A DNA stretch of 11,185 bases, taken from the NCBI GenBank assembly GCA_964519615.1, contig CAZFIM010000071.1, positions 1-11,185 on the forward strand. Reading direction: 5' to 3'. Within the stretch, counting starts at the first letter, position 1. Every line of letters begins with the position of its first letter. A program made the position numbers and the translations under genes. The notes under the pieces were generated by a model. It did not search any database, was not told the DNA's origin, and saw nothing but the letters and a program-made list of their open reading frames with translations. Positions 1 to 6,827 of this stretch are shown piece by piece. The DNA is from CAZFIM01 sp964519615. GTDB lineage: Bacteria; Chloroflexota; Dehalococcoidia; GIF9; UBA5629.

Positions 1-687
1 CAGAGCACCATCGATATCCGGCTGAGAGGCAAGTTCAGCGATATTGGCAGGAGTTACACTGCCGCCATAGAGAATACGTATTTGTGAAGCCGGAACAGTC
101 CCCCAAATGCCCGATATCAGGCTGCGGATTAATGCACTCGTTGTCTCTGCCTGCTTGACCGTGGCGGCTTTTCCCGTACCTATTGCCCATACGGGCTCAT
201 AAGCTATGACTATGTCCGACTGCGGCTCAATATCCTTCAATCCAAGATGAACCTGCCTGCTGATTATCTCTTCAGTCTTTCCGCTTTCATTCTCGTGAAG
301 AGTTTCACCCACACACATAATCGGAACCAAATCATGACTGAGAGCTGATAAGACTTTTTTATTAATTACATTATCAGTCTCGCCAAAGATATGTCTGCGT
401 TCAGAATGTCCCAGAATTACATAGCGGCATATACCAGCTAACATCAGCGGAGATATCTCGCCGGTAAAAGCGCCTTTTTCCTCAAAATGCATATTCTGCG
501 CTCCCAGGGAGATTCCCGTATTATTGAGAATGTCGGAGATTGACCACAGCGAGATAAAGGGAGGACAAAGTAAAATTTCTACACCCCGCGTTTTTTTAAG
601 TTCAGGAAGCATTGTTGTCACGAGGGATATTGCTTCATCTGCCGTAGTATTCATTTTCCAGTTGCCGGCAATCAAAGGTATTCTCAT
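1..687 (-). CDS. tpiA: Triosephosphate isomerase, 3' end cut off by the window edge
   Basis: Interconverts dihydroxyacetone phosphate and glyceraldehyde 3-phosphate in the cytoplasm (glycolysis and gluconeogenesis). I translated 229 residues on the minus strand without a stop; the family is usually about 250 residues, so roughly the last 20-25 are outside the window. Visible motifs are AGNWKMN near the N terminus (Asn9 and Lys11, substrate and catalytic), ILGHSERR with catalytic His94, AYEPVWAIGTG with catalytic Glu164, and the phosphate-binding YGGSV at about 207-211. The fragment ends in DIDGAL, where the family normally continues with a glycine-rich phosphate loop. The ATG at 687 is supported by GGAG (698-695) seven bases upstream. 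It follows pgk by 32 bp and is almost certainly co-transcribed with it. All catalytic residues are intact, so it should be functional. Confidence 0.97.
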   Translation of the reverse strand, partial: MRIPLIAGNWKMNTTADEAISLVTTMLPELKKTRGVEILLCPPFISLWSISDILNNTGISLGAQNMHFEEKGAFTGEISPLMLAGICRYVILGHSERRHIFGETDNVINKKVLSALSHDLVPIMCVGETLHENESGKTEEIISRQVHLGLKDIEPQSDIVIAYEPVWAIGTGKAATVKQAETTSALIRSLISGIWGTVPASQIRILYGGSVTPANIAELASQPDIDGAL

Positions 688-719
688 ATAATAACTCCAT
701 TTATGTTTAATAGTACTAT

Positions 720-1904
720 CTATTTATCCAGGAGAACCTCTACACCGGGCAGTGTTTTGCCTTCCAGAAACTCAAGACTTGCGCCTCCGCCAGTAGATAC
801 GTGACTCATTTTATTTACCAGTCCCATTTCTGCCACAACCTCGGCCGTCGATCCACCCCCAACAACAGTAACCCCACTGCTTTCAGCCAGAATATCGACC
901 AGTTTTTTCGTACCGTTGGCAAATTGAGGAATTTCAAATACTCCCATAGGACCGTTCCAGAAAATAGTACGGCAAGTACGTAATGCCTCAGAGAAAAGCT
1001 CTACTGTTTGAGGGCCTATATCCGCTATGCATTTATCATGTGAAATAGTATTCACACTGGTAATGACGCCTTTATCCGCTATATCTATTGAACCGGCAGC
1101 AACCACATCGACAGGCAGTAAAAGGGAAACTTTTTTACTTTCAATACTTTTTATCATCTGCTGCGCAAGTTCCAGTTTATCCGACTCGACTATTGAATTT
1201 CCCACGTTAATCCCTTTTACTTTTAAGAAGGTAGCAGCCATGCCGCCGCCTATCAGCAATTTATCGATCTTATCAAGAATATTGTTGATCAGCCCTATCT
1301 TATCACTAACTTTAGCGCCACCGAGAACCGCCGCAAAAGGATGAGCGGGATCAGATGTCAGTGTTCCTAGAATTGTAATTTCCTTCTCCAATAAATATCC
1401 CGCTACTGCAGGAAGATAGTTCGCAATCCCAACCGTAGATGCATGTGACCGGTGTGCCGTACCGAAGGCATCATTCACAAAAATATCAGCCAGAGCAGCA
1501 AGAGACCTGGCAAAAGCAGCATCATTCTTTTCTTCCTCTGGATGGAAGCGCACATTCTCAAGCATAAGAATACCGCCTTCCTTGAGCACGCTCACAGCTT
1601 CCGAAACCTCTTCTCCTGTACAATCCGGAACTGTTTGAACCGGCCTGCCGATCAATTCGGAAAGCCTTTGCGCGATAGGTGCCATTCTCAACCCCTCAAC
1701 AACTTTACCTTTTGGCCGGCCCAGGTGTGAACACAAAATGATCTTCGCCCTTTTATCCAGTAAATATTCAAGCGTGGGTAAGACTGCTTTTATGCGGCTG
1801 TCATCGAGTATCAGGCCGTTTTCATCAAGAGGCACATTGAAGTCTACTCTTACCAGGACTCTCTTAAAAGAAACATCGATATCTTTTACCGTTTTTTTGG
1901 CCAT
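720..1904 (-). CDS. pgk: Phosphoglycerate kinase
   Basis: Transfers phosphate between 1,3-bisphosphoglycerate and ADP in the cytoplasm, working in glycolysis or, in an autotroph, gluconeogenesis. The protein has 394 residues, the normal length. The N-terminal domain shows RVDFNVPL (Asp21, Asn23), Arg37, SHLGRPKG (His60, Arg63), Arg119 and His151-Arg152, all of the 3-phosphoglycerate site. The C-terminal nucleotide domain shows GGAKVSDK (195-202), WNGPMGVFE (316-324) and the GGGST loop (349-353). Its ATG abuts the TGA of the upstream cooC-like gene with no intervening base (TGAATG), and the ribosome site AAGAGG lies inside the end of that gene, so translation is probably coupled. tpiA follows 32 bp downstream. 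No missing residues seen. Confidence 0.98.
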   Translation of the reverse strand: MAKKTVKDIDVSFKRVLVRVDFNVPLDENGLILDDSRIKAVLPTLEYLLDKRAKIILCSHLGRPKGKVVEGLRMAPIAQRLSELIGRPVQTVPDCTGEEVSEAVSVLKEGGILMLENVRFHPEEEKNDAAFARSLAALADIFVNDAFGTAHRSHASTVGIANYLPAVAGYLLEKEITILGTLTSDPAHPFAAVLGGAKVSDKIGLINNILDKIDKLLIGGGMAATFLKVKGINVGNSIVESDKLELAQQMIKSIESKKVSLLLPVDVVAAGSIDIADKGVITSVNTISHDKCIADIGPQTVELFSEALRTCRTIFWNGPMGVFEIPQFANGTKKLVDILAESSGVTVVGGGSTAEVVAEMGLVNKMSHVSTGGGASLEFLEGKTLPGVEVLLDK

Positions 1905-2687
1905 TCAACCTCTTTTCATAATTTCTTCAAGATGTTTTTTGATCAAGGTAACATCTTCAACAGCTTTTGGCGCTGTATCGAACACACTTAACCCCTGCCT
2001 GTCTGCTTCTGCTATTTCAGGATTGAATGATATATAGCCCAGTATCTCGAACTCGGGAAGATTATCTGCAATGAATTTACGGTCCGTATCATCTTTTACT
2101 TTGGAGCCGATGATATAACATCTAGTGATGCCAAGGTCATGAGCGAGTTCCTTTATAGCACGAGCCGTTTGGAAACTGCGCTGTCCCGGCTCCACTATAA
2201 TTATGAAAGCGTCCACCGCTTTTGCAGTACCTCTGCCTAAGTTTTCAACGCCTGCATCCATGTCCATGATAACCACTTCAGACCGTCCCAGTACCAGGTG
2301 GCTAAGCAAGCTTTTAATAAGAGCTCCCTCAGGGCAAAGGCAACCACTCCCTCCTTTTTTTACCGTGCCCATAATGAGAAGCTTTATACCATTTTTCTCC
2401 ACAGCGAATTTTTCCGGGATATCATCCACTTTAGGGTTAACTTTAAAAAACCCACCCATACTACCCGGCTGTGCGCCAGTACGTTCCTGTATAAGCTCCG
2501 TCATCTCAGCAATAGGTTTTATGTGCCGCACCTCCTCATCACTAATCCCAAGTGCAGCAGCCAGATTGGCATCAGGATTGGCATCTATAGCAATAACTCT
2601 TTTTCCTTCAGAAGCAAAGATTCTGGCAAGTAGACTCGATGTTGTGGTCTTTCCAACTCCACCTTTACCGGTAACTGCGATTTTCAT
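1905..2687 (-). CDS. cooC: CooC-type nickel-insertion ATPase (CODH/ACS maturation)
   Basis: A SIMIBI-class (MinD/ParA-like) P-loop ATPase of 260 residues. It starts with the deviant Walker A motif GKGGVGKTT (7-15, signature Lys8), followed by switch I DANPDANL (35-42) and the Walker B/switch II stretch MDMDAGVENLGRG (141-153). The diagnostic feature is the Cys-X-Cys pair in GCLCPEG (Cys116, Cys118), which in characterised CooC proteins binds nickel at the dimer interface. The family helps load nickel into carbon monoxide dehydrogenase, and relatives (AcsF) act on acetyl-CoA synthase; sequence alone does not separate these. No CODH or ACS gene is in the window, so the client enzyme is inferred. 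A GGGAG ribosome site sits just upstream of the ATG at 2687, with short spacing. The gene heads a cluster with pgk and tpiA. Confidence 0.88.
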   Translation of the reverse strand: MKIAVTGKGGVGKTTTSSLLARIFASEGKRVIAIDANPDANLAAALGISDEEVRHIKPIAEMTELIQERTGAQPGSMGGFFKVNPKVDDIPEKFAVEKNGIKLLIMGTVKKGGSGCLCPEGALIKSLLSHLVLGRSEVVIMDMDAGVENLGRGTAKAVDAFIIIVEPGQRSFQTARAIKELAHDLGITRCYIIGSKVKDDTDRKFIADNLPEFEILGYISFNPEIAEADRQGLSVFDTAPKAVEDVTLIKKHLEEIMKRG

Positions 2688-2702
2688 GGTCTCCCAACCT
2701 GC

Positions 2703-2733
2703 AAAAAATTACGGATTACCCACCGGGAATCCG
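2703..2733 (-). terminator. Terminator-like hairpin in the cooC leader
   Basis: Read on the minus strand, CGGATT (2733-2728) and CCC (2727-2725) pair with GGG (2721-2719) and AATCCG (2717-2712) around a GGT loop, with one unpaired T at 2718: about nine base pairs. TAA and six T residues (2708-2703) follow directly, the shape of an intrinsic terminator. It lies between the candidate cooC promoter and the cooC start, so it may be an attenuator, a 5'-stabilising stem, or the end of an upstream minus-strand transcript. No ligand-binding fold was recognised. The U-tract is only on the minus strand. Confidence 0.5.
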
Positions 2734-2739
2734 CCTACG

Positions 2740-2767
2740 TTTATATTGTTACATTTAAATTATTCAA
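2740..2767 (-). promoter_or_regulatory. Candidate sigma-70-type promoter for cooC-pgk-tpiA
   Basis: On the minus strand TTGAAT (2767-2762) is followed after 16 bp by TATAAA (2745-2740). Transcription would start near 2733, almost exactly where the leader hairpin begins, leaving a leader of about 45 bases. It is the best match I see in the divergent region, but the region is AT-rich and such matches arise by chance. Confidence 0.45.
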
Positions 2768-2799
2768 AATCAAGGTGTTACGTTTGATCGCCGGACAAA

Positions 2800-2827
2800 T
2801 TATCAACGATAGCATACATGTTATAAT
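2800..2827 (+). promoter_or_regulatory. Candidate promoter for tyrA, giving a leaderless mRNA
   Basis: A perfect TATAAT (2822-2827) has a weak -35 match, TTATCA (2800-2805), 16 bp upstream. The tyrA ATG begins at 2833, only five bases after the -10 box, so transcription would start at or very near the A of the start codon. No Shine-Dalgarno precedes the ATG, which agrees with a leaderless transcript. Confidence 0.5.
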
Positions 2828-2832
2828 ATGCT

Positions 2833-3690
2833 ATGCGTATTGCCATTATTGGACTGGGCCTGATCGGAGGCTCAATCGGTCTTGCACTCAAACGGGCAAA
2901 TGACAGGCAGTATGAGATAACCGGATACGCTCGCAAAAAGCAGACATCTGAAACAGCTTTATCATTGGGAGCTATTGATGTTGCGGCATCTTCCTGTCAA
3001 AAGGCGGTTGAACATGCAAACGTGGTCTTGGTCGCTACTCCTGTACTTGCTCTACATGACATCTTTATTGAGATAGCTCCGCATCTACCTGTGGGCTGTA
3101 TTATCACCGATGCTGCCAGCACAAAAGCAGAGGTAATGCGCTGGGCAGAGGAATTGCTGCCTGCCCACGTCAATTTCATCGGCGGTCATCCCATGGCAGG
3201 AAAAGAAAAGTCAGGTATCGAGTCTGCGGATGCCAGCTTATTTTACGGCTGCACATATTGCCTTGTCCATAAACCTCAAACAGCCGATTTTGCCGTCCGG
3301 ACAATAGTCAATATAGCGCATGATTGCGGGGCATCAGTACTACACATCGATGCCGAGAGGCATGATCTGTTCACAGCCGGAATCAGCCATCTGCCTTTTA
3401 TAATGTCGGCCGGCCTTTGCGGAGTAACTACCCGGCATCCGCAGTGGAAGGATATATCTCAGCTCGCGTCAACAGGATACCGTGATATGACCCGTCTTGC
3501 GGCGGGAAACCCTGATATGTACCGGGACATCTGTTTTACCAATAAAGCGAATATATCATACTGGCTCGATCTGTACATAGAAGAATTGCGTCGTCTACAA
3601 CACTATATAGATACCGGCAATCCGGAACTGGGAGGTATTTTTACGCATGCGCGTGATATGAGGGAGGAGTGGTGGCAGAACAGGAAATAA
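2833..3690 (+). CDS. tyrA: Prephenate dehydrogenase (TyrA family)
   Basis: Oxidative decarboxylation of prephenate to 4-hydroxyphenylpyruvate in tyrosine synthesis; an arogenate-using variant cannot be excluded. The 285 residues form a stand-alone enzyme without chorismate mutase or ACT domain. An N-terminal Rossmann fold shows GLGLIG (7-12). TDAASTK (92-98) and GGHPMAGKEKSG (117-128, His119 the probable catalytic histidine) are typical of the family. The helical domain shows SHLPF (185-189), where many homologues have SHLPH, and DMTRLA (219-224) with the probable carboxylate-binding Arg221. The ATG at 2833 lacks a Shine-Dalgarno and sits just after a TATAAT. The gene overlaps the start of aroA and opens the tyrA-aroA-remA-gmk chain. 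Confidence 0.93.
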   Translation: MRIAIIGLGLIGGSIGLALKRANDRQYEITGYARKKQTSETALSLGAIDVAASSCQKAVEHANVVLVATPVLALHDIFIEIAPHLPVGCIITDAASTKAEVMRWAEELLPAHVNFIGGHPMAGKEKSGIESADASLFYGCTYCLVHKPQTADFAVRTIVNIAHDCGASVLHIDAERHDLFTAGISHLPFIMSAGLCGVTTRHPQWKDISQLASTGYRDMTRLAAGNPDMYRDICFTNKANISYWLDLYIEELRRLQHYIDTGNPELGGIFTHARDMREEWWQNRK

Positions 3691-4994
3691 TTCGGGTTTC
3701 CAGAGCCCGCCGTCTTTCCGGTGAAATTGACGTACCCGGTGACAAATCAATTTCACACAGGGCGGTAATACTCGGCAGCCTGGCAGCGGGTATAAGTACC
3801 CTGCGTCATTTTGCTCCGGGCGCTGATTGCGCTTCTACCATACGATGTTTGAAGTCTCTCGGCATAAAGATAGTAAGACAAGAATCCTGCATTTTGATTC
3901 ATGGGAAAAGCATGGACGGGCTTATCGAGCCTTGCGGTATACTCAACGCCGGTAACAGCGGTACTACCATCCGTCTTCTGAGCGGCATACTTGCTGCCCA
4001 GCCCTTTTTCTCCATTATAAGCGGCGATGCATCCCTGAGAAATCGCCCAATGAAACGAATTATTGAACCATTGCGATTGATGGGCGCTGACATCTCAGGA
4101 CGGCGTAATAATTCACTGGCGCCGCTTGCCATAACCGGAAAACCTCTTTCCGCTATCAAATACACATTGCCTGTGCCCAGCGCGCAGGTCAAATCAGCAA
4201 TTCTACTGGCGGGACTTTATGCACAAGGAAATACCTCCATCATAGAACACGGGAACTCAAGAGATCATACGGAGAGAATGCTGCAGCAGATGGGCGCCTG
4301 CGTATCATCTACAAACAGCGAGATTATCGTAAATCAACAGGACAATCCATTAAACCCCCTTTCCATTACCGTCCCGGGGGATATCAGTTCAGCAGCATAC
4401 TGGCTTGTAGCAGGCGCTGTGCATCCCGACGCTGCGATAAAGATACTGCGTTGCGGCATAAATCCTACCAGAACCGGAATACTGGATGTACTTGAGAGAA
4501 TGGGGGCTAAAATCTCTCTGTCTGCTGTCAGACAGGAGGGAGATGAACCTGTCGCTGATATTCATGTTGAGACAAGTCGCCTTCACGGTATCGATATCGA
4601 GCGGTCTATTATGCCCAGGTTAATTGATGAAATACCGATTGTGGCTGTGGCAGCCTGCTTTGCCAGTGGCAATACCGTTATCAGGGACGCAGCAGAACTG
4701 CGCGTAAAAGAATCTGATAGAATATTGACCACTATTCAAGAATTGTCGCGCATGGGTGCGAAGATTGAAGAACTGCCAGACGGCATGGTCATTAAAGGCG
4801 GAACTCCACTTAAAGGTGCAGAGGTTTACAGTCATAATGATCATAGATTGGCAATGAGTCTGGCAATTGCCGGATTGATGGCTAAAGGAGAAACTGTTAT
4901 ATCGAACTCAAGAGCAATCGATATATCATACCCCCCATTTTCAAAGGACCTTGCATTATTATCTGCCGGTACTAGTTCAAGGAGTATCGAATGA
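3669..4994 (+). CDS. aroA: 3-phosphoshikimate 1-carboxyvinyltransferase (EPSP synthase)
   Basis: Joins shikimate 3-phosphate and phosphoenolpyruvate to give EPSP in the shikimate pathway. The product has 441 residues, near the usual 430. Motifs in order: PGDKSISHRA (23-32; Lys26, Ser27, Arg31), LNAGNSGTTIR (92-102), RNRPM (124-128), SAQVKSA (171-177), the catalytic aspartate in IDEIP (Asp320), RVKESDR (345-351) and HNDHRLAM (389-396). All key residues are present. The start is a GTG: either 3669 or the next codon at 3672. GGAGG at 3663-3667 is only one base from the first but four from the second, so 3672 may be the true start. It overlaps tyrA by about 20 bp and shares ATGA with remA. The LNAGNSGTTIR loop resembles Gram-positive rather than E. 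coli-type enzymes. Confidence 0.96.
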   Translation: MVAEQEIIRVSRARRLSGEIDVPGDKSISHRAVILGSLAAGISTLRHFAPGADCASTIRCLKSLGIKIVRQESCILIHGKSMDGLIEPCGILNAGNSGTTIRLLSGILAAQPFFSIISGDASLRNRPMKRIIEPLRLMGADISGRRNNSLAPLAITGKPLSAIKYTLPVPSAQVKSAILLAGLYAQGNTSIIEHGNSRDHTERMLQQMGACVSSTNSEIIVNQQDNPLNPLSITVPGDISSAAYWLVAGAVHPDAAIKILRCGINPTRTGILDVLERMGAKISLSAVRQEGDEPVADIHVETSRLHGIDIERSIMPRLIDEIPIVAVAACFASGNTVIRDAAELRVKESDRILTTIQELSRMGAKIEELPDGMVIKGGTPLKGAEVYSHNDHRLAMSLAIAGLMAKGETVISNSRAIDISYPPFSKDLALLSAGTSSRSIE

Positions 4995-5269
4995 GCCTTA
5001 AACCTATACATATTGGATTTGATAATATCATTTTCATGAATAGAGTAATTGCCATGCTCTCTCCAAAGCAACAGCCCATAAAAAGGCTCATTCAGGAAGC
5101 CAGGAGCAAAGGTGTATTAATCGATGCTACGCATGCCAGAAAGGCTAAATGTGTTATTATTTTAGACACAGGGCATATAGTAATTGCGGCTATTTCGGCT
5201 GAAGCGATAATGAGAAGACTATCAGCTATTAAAGAAGAGGATGGTTTAAAAGGGCTTACGGATGAGTAA
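4991..5269 (+). CDS. remA: RemA-like DNA-binding regulator (DUF370 family)
   Basis: A small 92-residue protein with the whole DUF370/RemA pattern: NIGF-like HIGFDNI (7-13), NRVIAMLSP (17-25), PIKRLIQEAR (29-38) and the LIDATHARK segment (43-51). In Bacillus subtilis RemA is a ring-forming DNA-binding protein that activates biofilm-matrix and osmoprotection genes; conserved arginines such as Arg18 and one near position 50 are kept here. The target genes in this organism are unknown, and a nucleoid-like role is possible. The start is secure: AAGGAG (4979-4984) lies six bases before the ATG, which overlaps the aroA stop as ATGA. The 3' end overlaps gmk by eight bases. Pairing with gmk is a known conserved neighbourhood in Firmicutes. 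The last 15 residues, rich in Glu, Lys and Gly, are not part of the core. Confidence 0.9.
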   Translation: MSLKPIHIGFDNIIFMNRVIAMLSPKQQPIKRLIQEARSKGVLIDATHARKAKCVIILDTGHIVIAAISAEAIMRRLSAIKEEDGLKGLTDE

Positions 5270-5897
5270 ATCCACCGCGAAAAATCAGCATAGCCTCAGG
5301 TTGCGGCCAGGCACGCTTCTTATCGTCATTTCAGGCCCATCGGGCGTTGGTAAAGACGCTACACTAAATGAAATGAGACGCTCCGGTCATAATTTTCACT
5401 ATGTGGTCACGGCCACAACACGCCCTAAAAGGCCGGTTGAAACAGACGGGAAAGATTATATTTTTCTTTCGCGGGAAAAGTTTCAAAAAATGTTAAGTAA
5501 CGATGACTTTTTAGAATGGGCGGAGGTATATGAGCATTACTACGGTGTACCTAAAAAACAGATAAAACAGGCACTAAATGCCGGTATTGACGTCGTTGTT
5601 AAAGTTGATGTTCAGGGAGCAAATACCATCAAACGGATAGTACCTGATGCAGTATTTATTTTCCTCACCCCACCTTCTCTTGATGAGCTTGCACAGCGTC
5701 TGAAAAACAGAGGCAATCATACCGAGGAGGAATTAAGCATCCGTCTCGGCAAAGCGCAAATGGAAATGGATTGTATTCCTATGTTCGATTATGTAGTGGA
5801 AAGCTACACTGATGATCTTAAAAAGACAGTGGCAAATATTCTGGCCATTATTTCAGCCGAAAAATCAAGGGTAATTCCCCGACAAATTATCCTTTAA
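5262..5897 (+). CDS. gmk: Guanylate kinase
   Basis: Phosphorylates GMP to GDP with ATP in purine nucleotide synthesis and salvage. It has 211 residues, the family length, with about 17 residues before the first strand. The P-loop is GPSGVGKD (25-32): Lys31 is present, but the usual Ser/Thr that follows and coordinates magnesium is Asp32. The GMP-binding region shows TTRPKRPVETDGKDY (52-66) and EWAEVYEHYYGVP (85-97), and VDVQGA (115-120) follows. The lid segment includes LKNRGNHTEEEL (147-158). The ATG lies within the end of remA (8-bp overlap) with AGGG (5251-5254) seven bases upstream, so its translation probably depends on remA. rpoZ, the common next gene elsewhere, is absent; ybeY converges instead. 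Confidence 0.96.
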   Translation: MSKSTAKNQHSLRLRPGTLLIVISGPSGVGKDATLNEMRRSGHNFHYVVTATTRPKRPVETDGKDYIFLSREKFQKMLSNDDFLEWAEVYEHYYGVPKKQIKQALNAGIDVVVKVDVQGANTIKRIVPDAVFIFLTPPSLDELAQRLKNRGNHTEEELSIRLGKAQMEMDCIPMFDYVVESYTDDLKKTVANILAIISAEKSRVIPRQIIL

Positions 5898-5933
5898 TCA
5901 CTGCATTGATACGTTGACGTGGCTTCGTAATAG

Positions 5934-5954
5934 AGCAAGAACTCTGGTTCTGCT
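5934..5954. terminator. Hairpin between convergent gmk and ybeY
   Basis: AGC (5934-5936) and AGAAC (5938-5942) pair with GTTCT (5947-5951) and GCT (5952-5954) around a TCTG loop, with one bulged A at 5937: eight base pairs. It sits in the 62-bp gap between two genes that face each other, where a bidirectional terminator would be expected. No T-run follows on either strand, so the terminator call is weak. The core GAAC-N4-GTTC also matches the LexA box form. Confidence 0.3.
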
Positions 5955-5959
5955 GATCG

Positions 5960-6433
5960 TTATATGGAATTCAAGGTGGCTAGTATCTCGGTTTCCTTCT
6001 CTTCCATTATACATGCTTCAGTCTCAGTCTCATGATCATAACCAAGCAGATGAAGGAAACCGTGTACAATCAGCGCAACCAAAACAGCTTTTGGAGTTGT
6101 CTCATCCTCTTGTGCCTGGGCAATTACCTGCTCATATGAGATAACGACATCTCCTAAATGATGCATTCCGTCCGGCGGTTGAATAAAATCTATATCGATC
6201 GTTTGATCCGTGCCGGCACTGAAAGATAATACGTCCGTCGGCTGGTTTATATTTCGGTACCTGGCATTTAACTTCTTTATATCTTTGTCATCGGTAATTA
6301 AAAGCCCGAATTCAACAGTCTCCTGCATTTCCAGAACGTCAATAACTTTATGTATAGTTGCTTCAATCCATACTCTCTCCGGAGTATTTTTCAATGTTCT
6401 TTTTATGCGGATAGTAATATCATGTTTTTTCAC
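5960..6433 (-). CDS. ybeY: Endoribonuclease YbeY (16S rRNA maturation)
   Basis: A zinc-dependent RNase family that helps mature the 3' end of 16S rRNA and takes part in ribosome quality control. The 157-residue protein carries the zinc motif HGFLHLLGYDH (124-134; His124, His128, His134). It also has the preceding family block LNARYRNINQPTDVLSF (55-71) and LGDVVIS (93-99). The start is a GTG at 6433; an in-frame stop lies nine codons upstream at 6460-6458, and no Shine-Dalgarno is seen. A promoter-like TTGAAT-N17-TATTAT places the transcript start only about four bases before the GTG. It is a single gene: gmk converges downstream and the tRNA promoter diverges upstream. In other bacteria ybeY often sits with phoH or era; neither is here. 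Confidence 0.94.
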   Translation of the reverse strand: MKKHDITIRIKRTLKNTPERVWIEATIHKVIDVLEMQETVEFGLLITDDKDIKKLNARYRNINQPTDVLSFSAGTDQTIDIDFIQPPDGMHHLGDVVISYEQVIAQAQEDETTPKAVLVALIVHGFLHLLGYDHETETEACIMEEKETEILATLNSI

Positions 6434-6443
6434 GGGTATAGTG

Positions 6444-6472
6444 ATAATAACATCTGCTTAGTTAATATTCAA
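6444..6472 (-). promoter_or_regulatory. Candidate promoter for ybeY
   Basis: On the minus strand TTGAAT (6472-6467) is followed after exactly 17 bp by TATTAT (6449-6444). The predicted transcript start is near 6437, leaving a leader of only three or four bases before the GTG start at 6433. This explains the absent Shine-Dalgarno, but no experiment supports it. Confidence 0.45.
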
Positions 6473-6558
6473 ACATAAGTACGTCACATAGTCCTCCATA
6501 ACTGCGCTCATATATATGGCATTTATTTGACAACCTGATTTCTGGTTGGCAAAGAAAG

Positions 6559-6587
6559 TTGCCCTGCAGGTGCGAAATAACTATAAT
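6559..6587 (+). promoter_or_regulatory. Candidate promoter for tRNA-Ser
   Basis: TTGCCC (6559-6564) precedes a perfect TATAAT (6582-6587) by 17 bp. Transcription would start near 6594, about 30 bases before the mature tRNA, leaving a short 5' leader for RNase P removal. The -35 box overlaps the 3' arm of a small inverted repeat, GGCAA (6548-6552) with TTGCC (6559-6563). Confidence 0.55.
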
Positions 6588-6624
6588 TTAGAGAACTCTG
6601 AATAAAGCTGTGATATTACTTCGC

Positions 6625-6714
6625 GGAGGGATCGCATAGTGGTCTAGTGCGGCCGCCTGCTAAGCGGTTACCCCCGAAAGGGGGTCATGGGTTCGAATCC
6701 CATTCCCTCCGCCA
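6625..6714 (+). tRNA. tRNA-Ser (anticodon GCU)
   Basis: The sequence folds into a complete class II tRNA. The acceptor GGAGGGA (6625-6631) pairs with TCCCTCC (6704-6710), then discriminator G6711 and an encoded CCA (6712-6714). The D arm is GCA/TGC with GG in its loop. The anticodon stem GCCGC/GCGGT encloses CTGCTAA with anticodon GCT at 6659-6661, reading AGC and AGU serine codons. The long variable arm CCCCC-GAAA-GGGGG is the hallmark of serine tRNAs. The T arm ATGGG/CCCAT encloses TTCGAAT. G73 fits bacterial tRNA-Ser. No terminator was found downstream. Confidence 0.97.
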
Positions 6715-6827
6715 GATACAATGATCCTCTATATCAATACTGAGCCATTAGCCGAATACATATAGTCAGAGATTATTACTTGCTGATACTTCCGATGTTA
6801 TAGTTATCTGCAGAAAAGAATTAACGA

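Noticed and set aside
1905..2687. ParA/MinD or NifH-type partition or nitrogenase protein
   Set aside because: The Walker motif is shared, but the CLC pair and overall pattern fit CooC; NifH cluster cysteines and a parB partner are absent.
1027..2787. Several open frames on the plus strand opposite pgk and cooC
   Set aside because: They lie fully antisense to strongly conserved genes, show no family motif and have no ribosome sites; they are shadow frames.
6527..6532. TTGACA as the -35 box of the tRNA promoter
   Set aside because: No -10 match lies at 15-19 bp; the TATAAT at 6582 is 49 bp away and pairs better with TTGCCC at 6559.
6531..6548. CAACC/GGTTG inverted repeat as a terminator
   Set aside because: Only five base pairs, an eight-base loop and no T-run on either strand.
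6625..6714. tRNA-Ser as an integration site for a mobile element
   Set aside because: No repeat of the tRNA 3' end, integrase or phage-like gene was seen; the following genes are housekeeping.
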